Source: Noviherbaspirillum sp. Root189
GTDB lineage: Bacteria; Pseudomonadota; Gammaproteobacteria; Burkholderiales; Burkholderiaceae_D
Length of the DNA: 64,000 nucleotides
Reading direction: 5' to 3'
Assembly: GCF_001428545.1 (NCBI RefSeq)
Contig: NZ_LMHZ01000034.1
Coordinates: 120,174 to 184,173 of the forward strand
Of this stretch, positions 51,239 through 60,032 are shown piece after piece (the first letter of the stretch is position 1; each line of letters opens with the position of its first letter). The translations under genes and the position numbers were made by a program. The notes below the pieces were generated by a model. It was not told the DNA's origin, ran no database searches, and saw only the letters and a list, made by a program, of their open reading frames with translations.

Positions 51239-51856
51239 ATGAAACTCTATTACAACCCGGGCGTCTGCTCGCTGGCACCACATATCGCACTGCGTGAAGC
51301 GGGTTTGGCGTTCACTCTGGAAAAGGTCGACCCGGCCACCGGGCGTACCGAGCACGGCGCGGATTTCCTGAGCATCAATCCCAATGCCTACGTACCTGCG
51401 CTGGAAATCTCGCCCGGCCTCATCCTGACGGAAGGACCGGCCATCATGCAATACATCGCCGACCAGGCACCGGCCGCCAAACTGGCGCCCGCCTACGGCA
51501 CGATGGAGCGCTACCAGCTGCAGTCCTGGCTGAACTTCATTACCTCCGAAATCCACAAGGCGTTTTCACCCTTGTTCAAACCCGGCATGCCGGCGGAAGC
51601 GAAGACCGCGTTCAAGGAGCAACTGGCGACACGCTTTGACCATGTCGAGCGGCGCCTGTCGAAACACGACTATCTGCTCGATAGCGGCTTTTCCGTAGCG
51701 GATGCCTATCTGTTCGTTACCACCGGATGGTCCGGCTTCGTCGGCATAGACCTGCAACGCTGGCCGGCAATCGTGGCCTTCCGCAACCGTATCGAGGCCA
51801 GGCCGTCGGTACAGGCGGCGATGATGGCTGAAGGCTTGTTGAAGGCGGCTGCATAA
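51239..51856 (+). CDS. gst: Beta-class glutathione S-transferase (paralogue)
   Basis: A 205-aa Beta-class transferase paralogous to that at 17674; it starts MKLYYNPGVCSLAPHIALRE (Cys10 present) and has ILTEGPAIMQYIADQ and a matching HKAFSPLFKP segment. It should conjugate glutathione or exchange thiols. GAAAGGAAG precedes the ATG. It is second in the doxX-gst-gst operon controlled, by position, by the divergent LysR. This pairing supports a role in defence against electrophiles. Confidence 0.92.
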   Translation: MKLYYNPGVCSLAPHIALREAGLAFTLEKVDPATGRTEHGADFLSINPNAYVPALEISPGLILTEGPAIMQYIADQAPAAKLAPAYGTMERYQLQSWLNFITSEIHKAFSPLFKPGMPAEAKTAFKEQLATRFDHVERRLSKHDYLLDSGFSVADAYLFVTTGWSGFVGIDLQRWPAIVAFRNRIEARPSVQAAMMAEGLLKAAA

Positions 51857-51951
51857 CAGTCGTCGTATCGGCGGTCGGTGCTGTGGCCCGGTATGGCGCC
51901 ACAACGGCATCGACCTGTCTCATCGGATTCTTTTCAAGAAGGCAATACAAC

Positions 51952-52623
51952 ATGAACACCCAGACACCCATCCTTGTCAGCCACAAGCTCTGCCCCTATG
52001 TGCAGCGGGCAGTGATCGCGCTAAAGGAAAAGCAGGCGCCTTATGAACGCATCGATATCGATCTTGCGGCAAAGCCTGCATGGTTTCTCGCCTTGTCACC
52101 GCTGGGGAAAACACCGGTGCTGCGCGTCGGCAGCGAGGCGATCTTCGAATCCGCTGTCATCTGCGAATACCTTGACGATACGACGGCTCCGATGCTGCAT
52201 CCATCCGATGCCTTGCAGCGCGCCAGACACCGTGCATGGATTGAGTTCGCCTCGGCGACGCTCAACACGATCTGGAGCTTCTATACGTCAAAGGACGTGC
52301 GCGGCTACCAGAGCAGCGCCAGCGCGTTGGCGGAACATTTCAGGCAGATTGAGAACGTGCTCGGCGACGGCCCCTATTTTGCTGGTGCCGCATTCAGCCT
52401 GGTCGATGCGGCATTCGGTCCGGTGTTTCGTTATTTCGACGTCTTCGACCGCGTCAGTGGCATAGACTTTTTCACTGCAACACCAAAGGTCCGTGCATGG
52501 CGGCAGGCGCTTGCCGCGCGCCCTTCGGTGCGTGAGGCCGTGTCGGACGATTACCCCGTCCTGCTCAGGGACTTCGTGATCCGGCAGGGCGGCATCATCG
52601 GCGAACGCCTGCAAGCTGAGTAA
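51952..52623 (+). CDS. Glutathione S-transferase family protein
   Basis: A 223-aa transferase of a different subgroup from its neighbour. The start is ILVSHKLCPYVQRAVIALKEKQAPYERIDIDL: CPYVQR resembles the active-site Cys of Omega/stringent-starvation-like (SspA-type) or dehydroascorbate-reductase-like enzymes. ALSPLGKTPVLRVGSEAIFESAVICEYL is the glutathione-binding part, FSLVDAAFGPVFRY is in the C-terminal domain. It is third in the doxX operon; about 95 nt from gst. The Cys active site suggests thiol reduction or glutathionyl-conjugate reduction rather than conjugation. Confidence 0.88.
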   Translation: MNTQTPILVSHKLCPYVQRAVIALKEKQAPYERIDIDLAAKPAWFLALSPLGKTPVLRVGSEAIFESAVICEYLDDTTAPMLHPSDALQRARHRAWIEFASATLNTIWSFYTSKDVRGYQSSASALAEHFRQIENVLGDGPYFAGAAFSLVDAAFGPVFRYFDVFDRVSGIDFFTATPKVRAWRQALAARPSVREAVSDDYPVLLRDFVIRQGGIIGERLQAE

Positions 52624-52630
52624 TGCTGCG

Positions 52631-53248
52631 TTACTTGTGGTCCGCTTTGCAGTCCGGATGCCTGAAGCAGGTCAGCGCATGGTCGTTCACCATGCCGGTC
52701 GCCTGCATGTAAGCGTAGATGATGGTGGAGCCGACGAACTTGAACCCGCGCTTGGCCAGATCCTTCGAGATGCGATCGGACAAGGGCGTTTTGGCAGGCG
52801 TATCGCCCTTGCCGGCCCAGTGATTGACGATCGGCTTGCCATCGACATAGCGCCACAAAAATGGCGCAAGGCCGCCCACTTCGTCGCGCAGCCGCAGATA
52901 AGCCTGCGCGTTGGTAATCGTCGCCGCGACTTTCAGGCGATTGCGAATGATGCCGGGATTGGCAAGCAGTTCGGCTACCTTGGCATCGTCGTAACGTGCA
53001 ATCTTTTCCGCATCCCATTGATCGAAGGCAGCCCGGTAATTGTCGCGCTTGTTGAGCACCGTTTCCCAGCTTAATCCGGCTTGCGCACCTTCAAGGTTGA
53101 GCATCTCGAACAGGCGCAATTCATCATGACACGGCCTGCCCCACTCGTCGTCATGATAGGCAAGATAGCGCGGATTGGCGGGATTGGCCCAGAAGCAGCG
53201 GGTAACCCTGGTGTCGGCAGTGTCGGTGGTGGCGATGGTGGTGGTCAC
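52631..53248 (-). CDS. tag: DNA-3-methyladenine glycosylase I
   Basis: A 205-aa enzyme of the Tag family that excises 3-methyladenine from alkylated DNA. Hallmarks are RCFWANPANPRYLAYHDDEWGRP at the N-terminus, FEMLNLEGAQAGLSWETVLNKRDNYRAAF, FVGSTIIYAYMQATGMVNDHALTCFRH near the end; conserved His and Cys residues of a zinc site are present. The start is GTG 53248; no ATG fits in this frame. It is the third gene of a minus-strand row with nnrD and a histidine phosphatase. Converges with the glutathione transferase gene with 7 nt between. Confidence 0.93.
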   Translation of the reverse strand: MTTTIATTDTADTRVTRCFWANPANPRYLAYHDDEWGRPCHDELRLFEMLNLEGAQAGLSWETVLNKRDNYRAAFDQWDAEKIARYDDAKVAELLANPGIIRNRLKVAATITNAQAYLRLRDEVGGLAPFLWRYVDGKPIVNHWAGKGDTPAKTPLSDRISKDLAKRGFKFVGSTIIYAYMQATGMVNDHALTCFRHPDCKADHK

Positions 53249-53280
53249 GGAGGTCGGTCATGATGGAAGACCTCCGGATT

Positions 53281-54228
53281 TTACTCGTGTGGCCGCAATG
53301 CGTGCATCAGCGCCGGCACTTCCGACGACAGCTCGCCTGCAAGGTAGCCGAGCGGTCCATGGCGCTGCGCCAGTCGTTCGCCGGCGCGCGCATGCAAGGC
53401 GACGCCCCAGACGCAGGCCTGTTCCAGCGGCGCTCCGCGCGCTGCAAGGCCGGCGATGATGCCTGCCAGCGTATCGCCGGAGCCGGAAGTCGCCAGGCCG
53501 ACGTTGCCGCCGTCGTGCTGCCAGATCCTGCCATCGGGTGCTGCTAAAAAGGTCGTTGCCCCCTTGAGGGCGACAAAGGCATTCCAGCGCCGTGCCGACT
53601 GGCGCGCAATCTCGACCGGATTATCGACAACGGCTTGCTTGTCGACTGCCGCCAGGTGCGCCATTTCGCCGGCATGCGGGGTGAGCAACACCGGCGAATG
53701 GAAACTCGACACATACTTTTGCTGCGCGTGGTGACTGGCATCGACGGCCTGCAACTGGCGGCGCACCACGTTCATGGCGCCGGCATCCAGCACAACCTGG
53801 GTATCCGACAATCGTGGCAGCAGCGAAAGGATGAGGGCGCAGGTCGCGGGTTCATCCTGCATGCCGGGGCCGACCAGTACTGATCCGCAACGCGGCGCAA
53901 TGCCATTGAGCGTCTCGGCCGCCGTGGCCGCGATGCCGCCCGCACTGGTTTCCGGCAAGGCGATGACGCGTGACTCCGGAATCGCAAGCGCGACCAGCGG
54001 CGCAATGCTGCTGCCGGTTGCAATGGTGAGCTTGCCCGCACCGGCACGCAGCGCCGCAGTTGCGGCCAGGATCACCGCACCCGGCATCTCGCGCGATCCC
54101 GCGATGACAAGCACCCGCCCGCGTTCTTCCTTGTCGCCTTCGACTGAAGGCATGGGAAGCGGCCAGCCGCGCAGAAAGTCGTCATCGACGCACACGATGT
54201 CGCCGACCTGGTTTTGCTGATCGTTCAT
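53281..54228 (-). CDS. nnrD: ADP/ATP-dependent NAD(P)H-hydrate dehydratase
   Basis: A 315-aa enzyme repairing hydrated NAD(P)H using ADP or ATP. The ribokinase-like fold has GRVLVIAGSREMPGAVILAATAALRAGAGKLTIAT near the N-terminus, SVLVGPGM, LLTPHAGEMAHL and the substrate/ATP motif GNVGLATSGSGDTLAGIIAGL. The usual N-terminal epimerase part (NnrE) is missing, so it is a stand-alone dehydratase; the epimerase may be elsewhere. GGGAG precedes ATG 54228; the longer frame to 54297 overlaps the upstream gene and is rejected. It lies 10 nt after the histidine phosphatase gene. Confidence 0.92.
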   Translation of the reverse strand: MNDQQNQVGDIVCVDDDFLRGWPLPMPSVEGDKEERGRVLVIAGSREMPGAVILAATAALRAGAGKLTIATGSSIAPLVALAIPESRVIALPETSAGGIAATAAETLNGIAPRCGSVLVGPGMQDEPATCALILSLLPRLSDTQVVLDAGAMNVVRRQLQAVDASHHAQQKYVSSFHSPVLLTPHAGEMAHLAAVDKQAVVDNPVEIARQSARRWNAFVALKGATTFLAAPDGRIWQHDGGNVGLATSGSGDTLAGIIAGLAARGAPLEQACVWGVALHARAGERLAQRHGPLGYLAGELSSEVPALMHALRPHE

Positions 54229-54238
54229 GCGTGCTCCC

Positions 54239-55009
54239 TCAGGACTTCGGCGCCGCGGGCACGTCAGGCTCGCTGGTGATCGGTGCGCCGGCTTCACGCA
54301 GCGGGGCGACGAAGCTGATCAGCTGCGGTACCAGCTTGCCATTCTTGCCGCGCGTCGGATCGAATTCATAGGAGGTCACCGAGCAGTTCGGCACATCGGC
54401 TACCCGATCGATTTCAAGGATCTGGCGCTCGTCCATGCGTTCCAGCAGATAACGAAAGCAGTTGACGATCACCTGGTGGCCGACAATCAGCACACGTTCC
54501 TTGCGATATTCACGCGAGATCATGTCGAGTACGCTGCGCAGACGGAGTATGACGTCGCACCAGCTTTCGCCGCCGGGTGGACGGAAATAGAATTTACCGA
54601 CATGGGTGCGCTGCTCATGCAGCTCGGGATACTTCTGGATGATGCCGAACTTGGTCAGCCGGTCCAGGATGCCGAATTCCTTTTCGCGCAGGCGCTCATC
54701 AGCAACGAAGGTAATGTCATCACGATCGATCCCCGCTGCGCGTACCGCGATCTCGGCGGTACTGCGCGCACGCGCATAGGACGAGCACAACACGACATTG
54801 GGCCGCTGCTCCGCCGGCATTTCCCCGAACCAGTGCCCCAGGGCATCGGCCTGCTGCTCACCCAGGCGTGACAGCGGCACATCGATATCGCGTTCGGCGA
54901 TGTCGATCAGTGGCAGGCCGGCTTCCTCCGCCGCATCGCGTGCGACGTTGCCGGCACTCTGGCCGTGCCGTACTATCCATATCGTTTGCGGCCATTTTTG
55001 TTCAGGCAT
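54239..55009 (-). CDS. Histidine phosphatase superfamily protein (phosphoglycerate mutase-like)
   Basis: A 256-aa protein. The catalytic motif WIVRHGQSAGN places His14-like residue in RHG, with later conserved Arg in SSYARARSTAEI and His in VLIVGHQVIVNCF. The acid is likely in REKEFGILD. The family spans phosphatases and mutases; the substrate is unknown. AAAGGA precedes the ATG. It is first in the gene row with nnrD (10 nt) and tag (32 nt). Confidence 0.88.
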   Translation of the reverse strand: MPEQKWPQTIWIVRHGQSAGNVARDAAEEAGLPLIDIAERDIDVPLSRLGEQQADALGHWFGEMPAEQRPNVVLCSSYARARSTAEIAVRAAGIDRDDITFVADERLREKEFGILDRLTKFGIIQKYPELHEQRTHVGKFYFRPPGGESWCDVILRLRSVLDMISREYRKERVLIVGHQVIVNCFRYLLERMDERQILEIDRVADVPNCSVTSYEFDPTRGKNGKLVPQLISFVAPLREAGAPITSEPDVPAAPKS

Positions 55010-55123
55010 GTTGCATTCCTTTCTGTGAAATGAATGACAACACCGCAGACCTGAAGTTTCCCCTGACTGTTCGCCTCCTGCACTGTACCGGCAACAAGCG
55101 ATGCCATGCTGATCGATGCAGAC

Positions 55124-55375
55124 TTATTTGACGTTGTATCTGATACGTATCCAGCGCGCCAGCACAATGATCAGCGCGATACCGGCCAGATCGGCCAGCG
55201 CCGCCGGTCTTGTTATTTCGAAACCGGCGAGACCCTTGAGACCGGTAACGATCATCCATGCACTGAGCGCCGACAAGACCGTACCTGTGGCAGAACCGGA
55301 ATAATTCTTTGCAAACACGCTCAACAAATTAGTCTTTTTGCTGGGCGATGCGAACTCCTTGCCTTGCTCATCCAT
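55124..55375 (-). CDS. Small membrane protein of unknown function
   Basis: An 83-aa protein with one or two hydrophobic segments (VLSALSAWMIVTGLKGLAG and ADLAGIALIIVLARWI) after a polar N-terminus (MDEQGKEFASPSKKTN). GGGGAGC precedes the ATG, which supports a real gene. It has no recognised family. It is separated from the histidine phosphatase by about 115 bp. Confidence 0.6.
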   Translation of the reverse strand: MDEQGKEFASPSKKTNLLSVFAKNYSGSATGTVLSALSAWMIVTGLKGLAGFEITRPAALADLAGIALIIVLARWIRIRYNVK

Positions 55376-55490
55376 TTGATGCTCCCCATCATGATTTCCT
55401 GTAAGCAGCTCATGATAGGTTGAAGCACGAAAAATATGGTGAGCAAATTGTTCAGTTTCCGCACCATTTTTGTAAAGTGGCCGCCGTGAT

Positions 55491-55514
55491 ACTTAATAGT
55501 TAACTTAATAGTTA
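55491..55514. repeat. 12-bp tandem duplication
   Basis: ACTTAATAGTTA occurs twice in direct succession (55491-55502, 55503-55514), A/T-rich in a G/C-rich context, between the small membrane protein and the yegD-like gene. It also has dyad symmetry (TTAA...TTAA). Confidence 0.8.
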
Positions 55515-55547
55515 ATAGGCAGGGTGCAGGCATTGCAGCGCATATGC

Positions 55548-56798
55548 TTAGCCGAACTTCCTCACTGCATCGAGCGCAAGCCCGGCGCCGATGCTGCCGA
55601 ACAGATCACCTTCGACACGCCGCGCAGCCGGAAGAAGCGCAGAAATTTTCTGACGCAATAACTGCACGCCGCTCGACCCGCCTGTGAAGAAAATCGTATC
55701 GATATCCTTGGCCTGTACGCCGGCATCGCGCAGCAAACCGCCGACAGTGCTGGCCACACTGTCGACCAGGTGCGTGATGGCGTGATCGAAGCTGGGGCGA
55801 TCGATCAGCAACTGCAACGCGGCATCCAGCCGATCCAGTGCCAGCTCGGTACGTTCGACACTGGACAAGGCGATCTTTCCTTCTTCCATCTTCAATGCCA
55901 GCCAATGGCCGTCGCGTTGCTCGATCAGTTTCAGCAGGCGTGCCAGTTTGTCGCGTTCACACGCATCCCGGTAGACGTCTTGCAATTCGCGCCAGACCTT
56001 TTGCGTATAGGCGAAATTGATTGTGTGCCAGGTCGCGAGATTGAAGTAATAGCTGGACGGTACTTCAGTGTTGTTAAGCAGTCGTGTGCCGAGTCCAAGC
56101 AGCGGCATCGCACAGGACAGGTTGAGATATTTGTCGAAGTCGGTGCCGCCGACATGCACACCGGCCGTGGCCAGAATGTCATCACGCCGCTCGGTTTTGC
56201 GGGCACTTTCCGGCGATAGACGCACTAGCGAAAAGTCGGAAGTGCCGCCGCCGATATCGACGATCAGTACCAGTTCTTCACCCGCAATACCGGACTCATA
56301 ATCGAAGGCAGCGGCGATCGGCTCGTACTGGAAAGCAATGTCAGTAAAGCCGACACTGCGGGCGATGTCGAGCAAGGTGTTTTCGGCCAGCTTGTCCGCG
56401 GTCGCATCCTCATCGACAAAGTGTACCGGCCGTCCAAACACCGCCTGGCTGAAGCTGCGATCGGCCGAGTGCTCGGCACGCCGTTTCAGTTCGCGCAGGA
56501 ATTGTGCAAGCAGTTCGCGAAACGACAAGGCCCGTCCCTGCACTTCGGTCTGCCCATCGATCAGGCTGGTGCCCAGCAGACTCTTGAGGGAACGCATGAG
56601 GCGGCCTTCATGGCCGGCAAGATAATCGGTCAGCGCCGCGCGCCCGAAGCTGACCAGATTGTCATCGGCGTTAAAAAACACCACCGAGGGAAGCGTCGGC
56701 TTGTTGTCTTCCAGTGTCAGCAGCGCGGACTGACCGGGACGGTGGAAACCGACGGTGGAATTGGATGTGCCGAAATCGACACCGCAGGCATTGCTCAT
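55548..56798 (-). CDS. yegD: Hsp70-family chaperone-like protein, YegD type
   Basis: A 416-aa protein with only the actin/Hsp70 nucleotide-binding domain: GVDFGTSNSTVGF at the start, EPIAAAFDYESGIAGEELVLIVDIGGGTSDFSLVRL and FFTGGSSGVQLLRQKI. It lacks the DnaK substrate-binding domain, which is normal for the YegD subgroup. The cellular role is unknown. It is upstream (in transcription) of nothing obvious; the secreted hydrolase is divergent-adjacent only in the sense of a shared strand, 44 nt away, and could be cotranscribed. Confidence 0.88.
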   Translation of the reverse strand: MSNACGVDFGTSNSTVGFHRPGQSALLTLEDNKPTLPSVVFFNADDNLVSFGRAALTDYLAGHEGRLMRSLKSLLGTSLIDGQTEVQGRALSFRELLAQFLRELKRRAEHSADRSFSQAVFGRPVHFVDEDATADKLAENTLLDIARSVGFTDIAFQYEPIAAAFDYESGIAGEELVLIVDIGGGTSDFSLVRLSPESARKTERRDDILATAGVHVGGTDFDKYLNLSCAMPLLGLGTRLLNNTEVPSSYYFNLATWHTINFAYTQKVWRELQDVYRDACERDKLARLLKLIEQRDGHWLALKMEEGKIALSSVERTELALDRLDAALQLLIDRPSFDHAITHLVDSVASTVGGLLRDAGVQAKDIDTIFFTGGSSGVQLLRQKISALLPAARRVEGDLFGSIGAGLALDAVRKFG

Positions 56799-56842
56799 GG
56801 TCGGCTTTGATTCATAAAAAGGCCGACCATGATACGCGTGAA

Positions 56843-58318
56843 TCAGGGACCTGTAACAGCAGCGGTAGTCGGGGCAGTCGCGGTAGTTGAGGTAGTTGAG
56901 GTAGTTGAGGTAGTTGAGGTAGTTGAGGTAGTTGAGGTAGTTGAGGTAGTTGAGGTAGTTGAGGTAGTTGCGGCAGTTGCGGCAGTTGGTGCAGCGGAAA
57001 CTGCCGGCTCCGCAACCGGCAATGACACCGATGCAGTTGCGACAGGCGTGGTTGCTGCCGGTACAGCGACTGGTGCAACAGCTGGTACAACTGCTGGTGC
57101 CGCAGCCAGGGCCGTACCATTCGGGTTGATCGCCGGATCATCAGACCACACCACCTGGTTGTCGACCGCATACAGGCGGCAGGGGACGCTACTGTTTTTC
57201 TGGCAATCGTCCATTGCCTGCTGCACCGGATCGTCGCCATCTTCCGCCCAGCTCCATGCACCGGTCGGCGACACCGCGAACGCGCGTGGCGTCGACTTGC
57301 TCAGGAAGACGCGATACTGCTCACGCGCATTGCCGCGCAGGTAAGGAATGGCGTCGATGTTGTCGATCGCCGCGTACTGTACCTTCGGCACCTTGACTTC
57401 ATCGTTGATCGCATAGACTGGATCGGTCGGCATGCCGAGTTCCTTCAGGAATTTCTCGGTTTCCGGCCACCAGATCTTTACGCCATCACGGCTGCCGCTC
57501 ATGCCATGCGCATCGCGCTTGAACGCGCCATAGGCAACCAGTTTCGCATGGCCGCCGGCCTGTACATAGGCGTGATACATGCGCGATGCCAGGTCCGGGC
57601 CGAAGTGGTGATCGTTCTGACCATAGAACCATAAACTCGGCAAGGTCGTCCTGGCGCCATACGTCGCAAACGCCTGCACCAGCGAGTCTTGCCAGTGGCA
57701 ATCGCCGCCGTGCATCTTCAGGCCACCCGCGAAATTGATCAGGCCTTTGACTCCTGCTGTCTCACGGGTACCGAAAGCGAGCGCCGTCAGGCCACCATAC
57801 GATTGCCCTGCGACGATAATGCGATCTTTGTCGGCCCAAGCCTGCGTGCGCAGGTACTCCAGCATGCTTTGCAAGTCATCGGCCTGCATTTGGCCATGCG
57901 CGGTCATGTTGCAACCCGGATCGACATACTCACCAGTCGACCTGGAAAAGCCTTTACGCATCGGAATGACCACCGCATAACCGCGCTTGACGAATTCGCG
58001 GCTAATGACGATGAAGCGATCGCGATTCTGGTTGCGTGGATTACCGAGCGCCTTGCCATGGTTCATGATCACCAGCGGAAAAGGACCGTTACCTGCCGGC
58101 TTGAAAACAGTGGTCTCGAGTTCGACGCTACCTGTGCCGGAACCTGCGGGCACCATGACAATTTGTTCATTGAGCGCGGCATCGAGCGTCACTGCGCGAG
58201 CCGGCGGAGAGAAGGAGAAACTGCTAGCGAAAGCGACTGCCGCGAAGGCGATGGAGCAAACGGCAGAAAACATCCTGCCTTTCCTTGCGTCGCGCTTCTG
58301 TAAGAGTAAGTGTGACAT
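56843..58318 (-). CDS. Exported dienelactone-hydrolase-like alpha/beta hydrolase with TTS repeat tail
   Basis: A 491-aa protein. A signal peptide is seen (basic start, FSAVCSIAFAAVAFASSFSF, cleavage near ARA-VTLDA). The hydrolase domain (residues about 50-400) has LVIMNHGKALGNP, a nucleophile motif AGQSYGGLTALAFG, an acid in FYGQNDHHFGPD and a His in KRDAHGMSGS. The C-terminal ~75 residues are Ala/Pro/Thr/Val-rich and contain nine perfect TTS triplets. It may hydrolyse an ester or polymer outside the cytoplasm; the substrate is unknown. A tail of this kind resembles a linker or surface-exposed region rather than a catalytic part. Confidence 0.82.
   Translation of the reverse strand: MSHLLLQKRDARKGRMFSAVCSIAFAAVAFASSFSFSPPARAVTLDAALNEQIVMVPAGSGTGSVELETTVFKPAGNGPFPLVIMNHGKALGNPRNQNRDRFIVISREFVKRGYAVVIPMRKGFSRSTGEYVDPGCNMTAHGQMQADDLQSMLEYLRTQAWADKDRIIVAGQSYGGLTALAFGTRETAGVKGLINFAGGLKMHGGDCHWQDSLVQAFATYGARTTLPSLWFYGQNDHHFGPDLASRMYHAYVQAGGHAKLVAYGAFKRDAHGMSGSRDGVKIWWPETEKFLKELGMPTDPVYAINDEVKVPKVQYAAIDNIDAIPYLRGNAREQYRVFLSKSTPRAFAVSPTGAWSWAEDGDDPVQQAMDDCQKNSSVPCRLYAVDNQVVWSDDPAINPNGTALAAAPAVVPAVAPVAVPAATTPVATASVSLPVAEPAVSAAPTAATAATTSTTSTTSTTSTTSTTSTTSTTSTTSTTATAPTTAAVTGP
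56883..56963 (-). repeat. 9-bp coding minisatellite (nine perfect units)
   Basis: Nine identical GTAGTTGAG units on the plus strand, encoding Thr-Thr-Ser on the minus strand, followed by degenerate units. Identical units suggest recent expansion by slippage; change by whole units keeps the reading frame. Confidence 0.97.
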
Positions 58319-58677
58319 ATACCCGATCCACGTCGAACTGCAAAATCTCGGCTCGTCGTGCGAACCACCGAATTGCGCCTCGCCTTCTCTTGACGTGACG
58401 CAATATTGCCCATTCTAAAGAGCAGCTTTCCGGTGTTCAATATTCGTTTATGCAACTCTGAAACATTTATTTACGAATGCTTGTTTGGGTAGCAAGCATT
58501 CGCTGCATAAACTTGCGAAAGGGATAAGCGGAAGAAGAGAAAAACAATGGTGGAGGGAGATACGCACACATACTGTGTGGAAAGGAAGATGTAACAAAGT
58601 GTTTTTGCTGGTCGGGCGCAACCTTTTATCGCGTCTCAATGTCAATAGCAGACACCTGTTCTTATAAGGATGTCACC
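58319..58677. other. Intergenic region with a nested palindrome
   Basis: About 360 bases between the divergent secreted hydrolase and a small gene. The nested inverted repeat at 58446-58512 is the main feature. No gene is convincing. Confidence 0.6.
58446..58512. repeat. Nested inverted repeat
   Basis: The outer arms GTTTATGCA (58446-58454) and TGCATAAAC (58504-58512) and inner arms CGAATGCTTG (58474-58483) and CAAGCATTCG (58493-58502) are exact complements. The left spacer is 19 nt and the right is 1 nt. No T run follows. Confidence 0.85.
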
Positions 58678-58929
58678 ATGAAAGTTGATGTGTACAAACG
58701 CCCTGAATCGGAAGGCAAATTTTCCTATCTCGCCGTTCCGGAGGGTCGCCCGATTCCCGAGGAAGCGACCAACATTGACTGGGAAACCGCCGACAACAAT
58801 GTCGACCTTGACCATGACAATCAACCCCTGCATGGCATATCCGCTGAAGATGCATTCCAGCAGATCAGCGCCAAAGGCTACGCAATTTCCAGCGTCAGCA
58901 ACAAGATAAGGATTGGCCCGAACGTTTGA
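58678..58929 (+). CDS. Small Burkholderiales-type protein (perhaps DUF6139)
   Basis: An 83-aa acidic protein beginning MKVDVYKRPESEGKFSYLAV, with EGRPIPEEATNIDWE and DAFQQISAKGYAISSV. I associate this sequence style with DUF6139, seen mainly in Betaproteobacteria, but am unsure of the number. Its function is unknown. AAGGA is 9 nt upstream of the ATG, and the preceding in-frame ATG at 58639 lacks a site. An imperfect hairpin (58931-58966) follows. Confidence 0.7.
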   Translation: MKVDVYKRPESEGKFSYLAVPEGRPIPEEATNIDWETADNNVDLDHDNQPLHGISAEDAFQQISAKGYAISSVSNKIRIGPNV

Positions 58930-59021
58930 TATACGGTCCGACCCATAACGGGTCAGAACCGGTATAAGCCACCTGCCTGCTATTTTTATCGCCGGTCCAT
59001 TTGCGCGACTGGCAATTTCCT

Positions 59022-59840
59022 TCAGAGCAAACCGTCGTGGTCCGCGCCAGCGGTCCATCCCTCGACCGGATCGATCTGAAGCGGTAAACCAAAATGCGGT
59101 CGCTGTGCCGCCCAAGCCGCCGCGACAGCGCACAGCACCGCATCCAGCCAATCCGCCGTCCCATCTTCCAGCAATTGCGCGCGCATGGTTCTTTTGATGC
59201 GCAGTGTGATGCCCATCGGATGTCTGCCCTTTTCCAGTGCCTCCAGGATGGCCGCTCGCGCAGCGCGCCGCTCCGGCGTCTGCTTCGCCCGTTCATCGCT
59301 CTTATAGGAAGCGCGTGTCACCAGGCGTGCAACCAGCCCCGGATAGCCTTCCAGCGCAATCCGCTGCGGATCTCCCTGATGCAGCCCGACCACCGTCACG
59401 CCAGCATCGAGCAGGCGGCGCGTGCCTTCATGAAACATATAGGCGACCGGCGGATTCACCCATTTCATTGATGGACTTGAACCGGCCGGCCCGTCGGTGA
59501 CGCGATGTGCGAATTTATTGCCCACCGGGCGCGCATCGCAGAAAGCCTTGAAGGTGGCGCGCAGTTCTGCACGGTCGATGGTTGCGCAATGCCGGACCAG
59601 TTCAGCCCATCGTAGCGGCCAGCCGAGATGTTCAACCAGTTCCCGCGACAGGCCGAATGGAAAGTCGAAAGCGCCGATCCAGTGGCCGGGTTGCGCCAGC
59701 CAGGCTTCGTATGAAGCCCAGTCCGGATGAAGGATGATGCGGTCGATCCGCAGCACGTTCCCGTCACCTTCGCCATGGGCTACCGTGATGGGCTTTGCGC
59801 GCCGCGGCGCTGAAGTGAAGTCAATTCCGACGATGTGCAT
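59022..59840 (-). CDS. DUF429 domain protein
   Basis: A 272-aa protein with an RNase-H-like DUF429 start (MHIVGIDFTSAPRRAKPITVAHG) and later WIGAFDFPFGLSRELVEHLGW and LEGYPGLVARLV. The C-terminal part has DWLDAVLCAVAAAWA, typical of the family. The function of DUF429 is not established; the fold suggests nuclease-like or nucleotide-phosphoryl chemistry. The start at 59840 matches the beginning of the domain; the frame extends upstream to 59918 but that part is not family-like. Confidence 0.82.
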   Translation of the reverse strand: MHIVGIDFTSAPRRAKPITVAHGEGDGNVLRIDRIILHPDWASYEAWLAQPGHWIGAFDFPFGLSRELVEHLGWPLRWAELVRHCATIDRAELRATFKAFCDARPVGNKFAHRVTDGPAGSSPSMKWVNPPVAYMFHEGTRRLLDAGVTVVGLHQGDPQRIALEGYPGLVARLVTRASYKSDERAKQTPERRAARAAILEALEKGRHPMGITLRIKRTMRAQLLEDGTADWLDAVLCAVAAAWAAQRPHFGLPLQIDPVEGWTAGADHDGLL

Positions 59841-60032
59841 GACATGGAGTGTATCCAATCTGCAGCTTGTTTGATTTATTGCGGAATTATCAGATGGAAA
59901 ATGGGTTCCAATGAACAAAGCGTCTGGTTAATCTGGTTAAGCCAGTGATCAATGAATCATGGCGTGTCGATACGACGGCCCGTTAATAAATTCGATAACA
60001 ACAAGAGAGTGTTGGATGTGGAGGGACCTGCA

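Noticed and set aside
56883-56963. CRISPR-like or satellite repeat outside genes
   Set aside because: The 9-bp units are contiguous and code in frame for Thr-Thr-Ser in the hydrolase tail.
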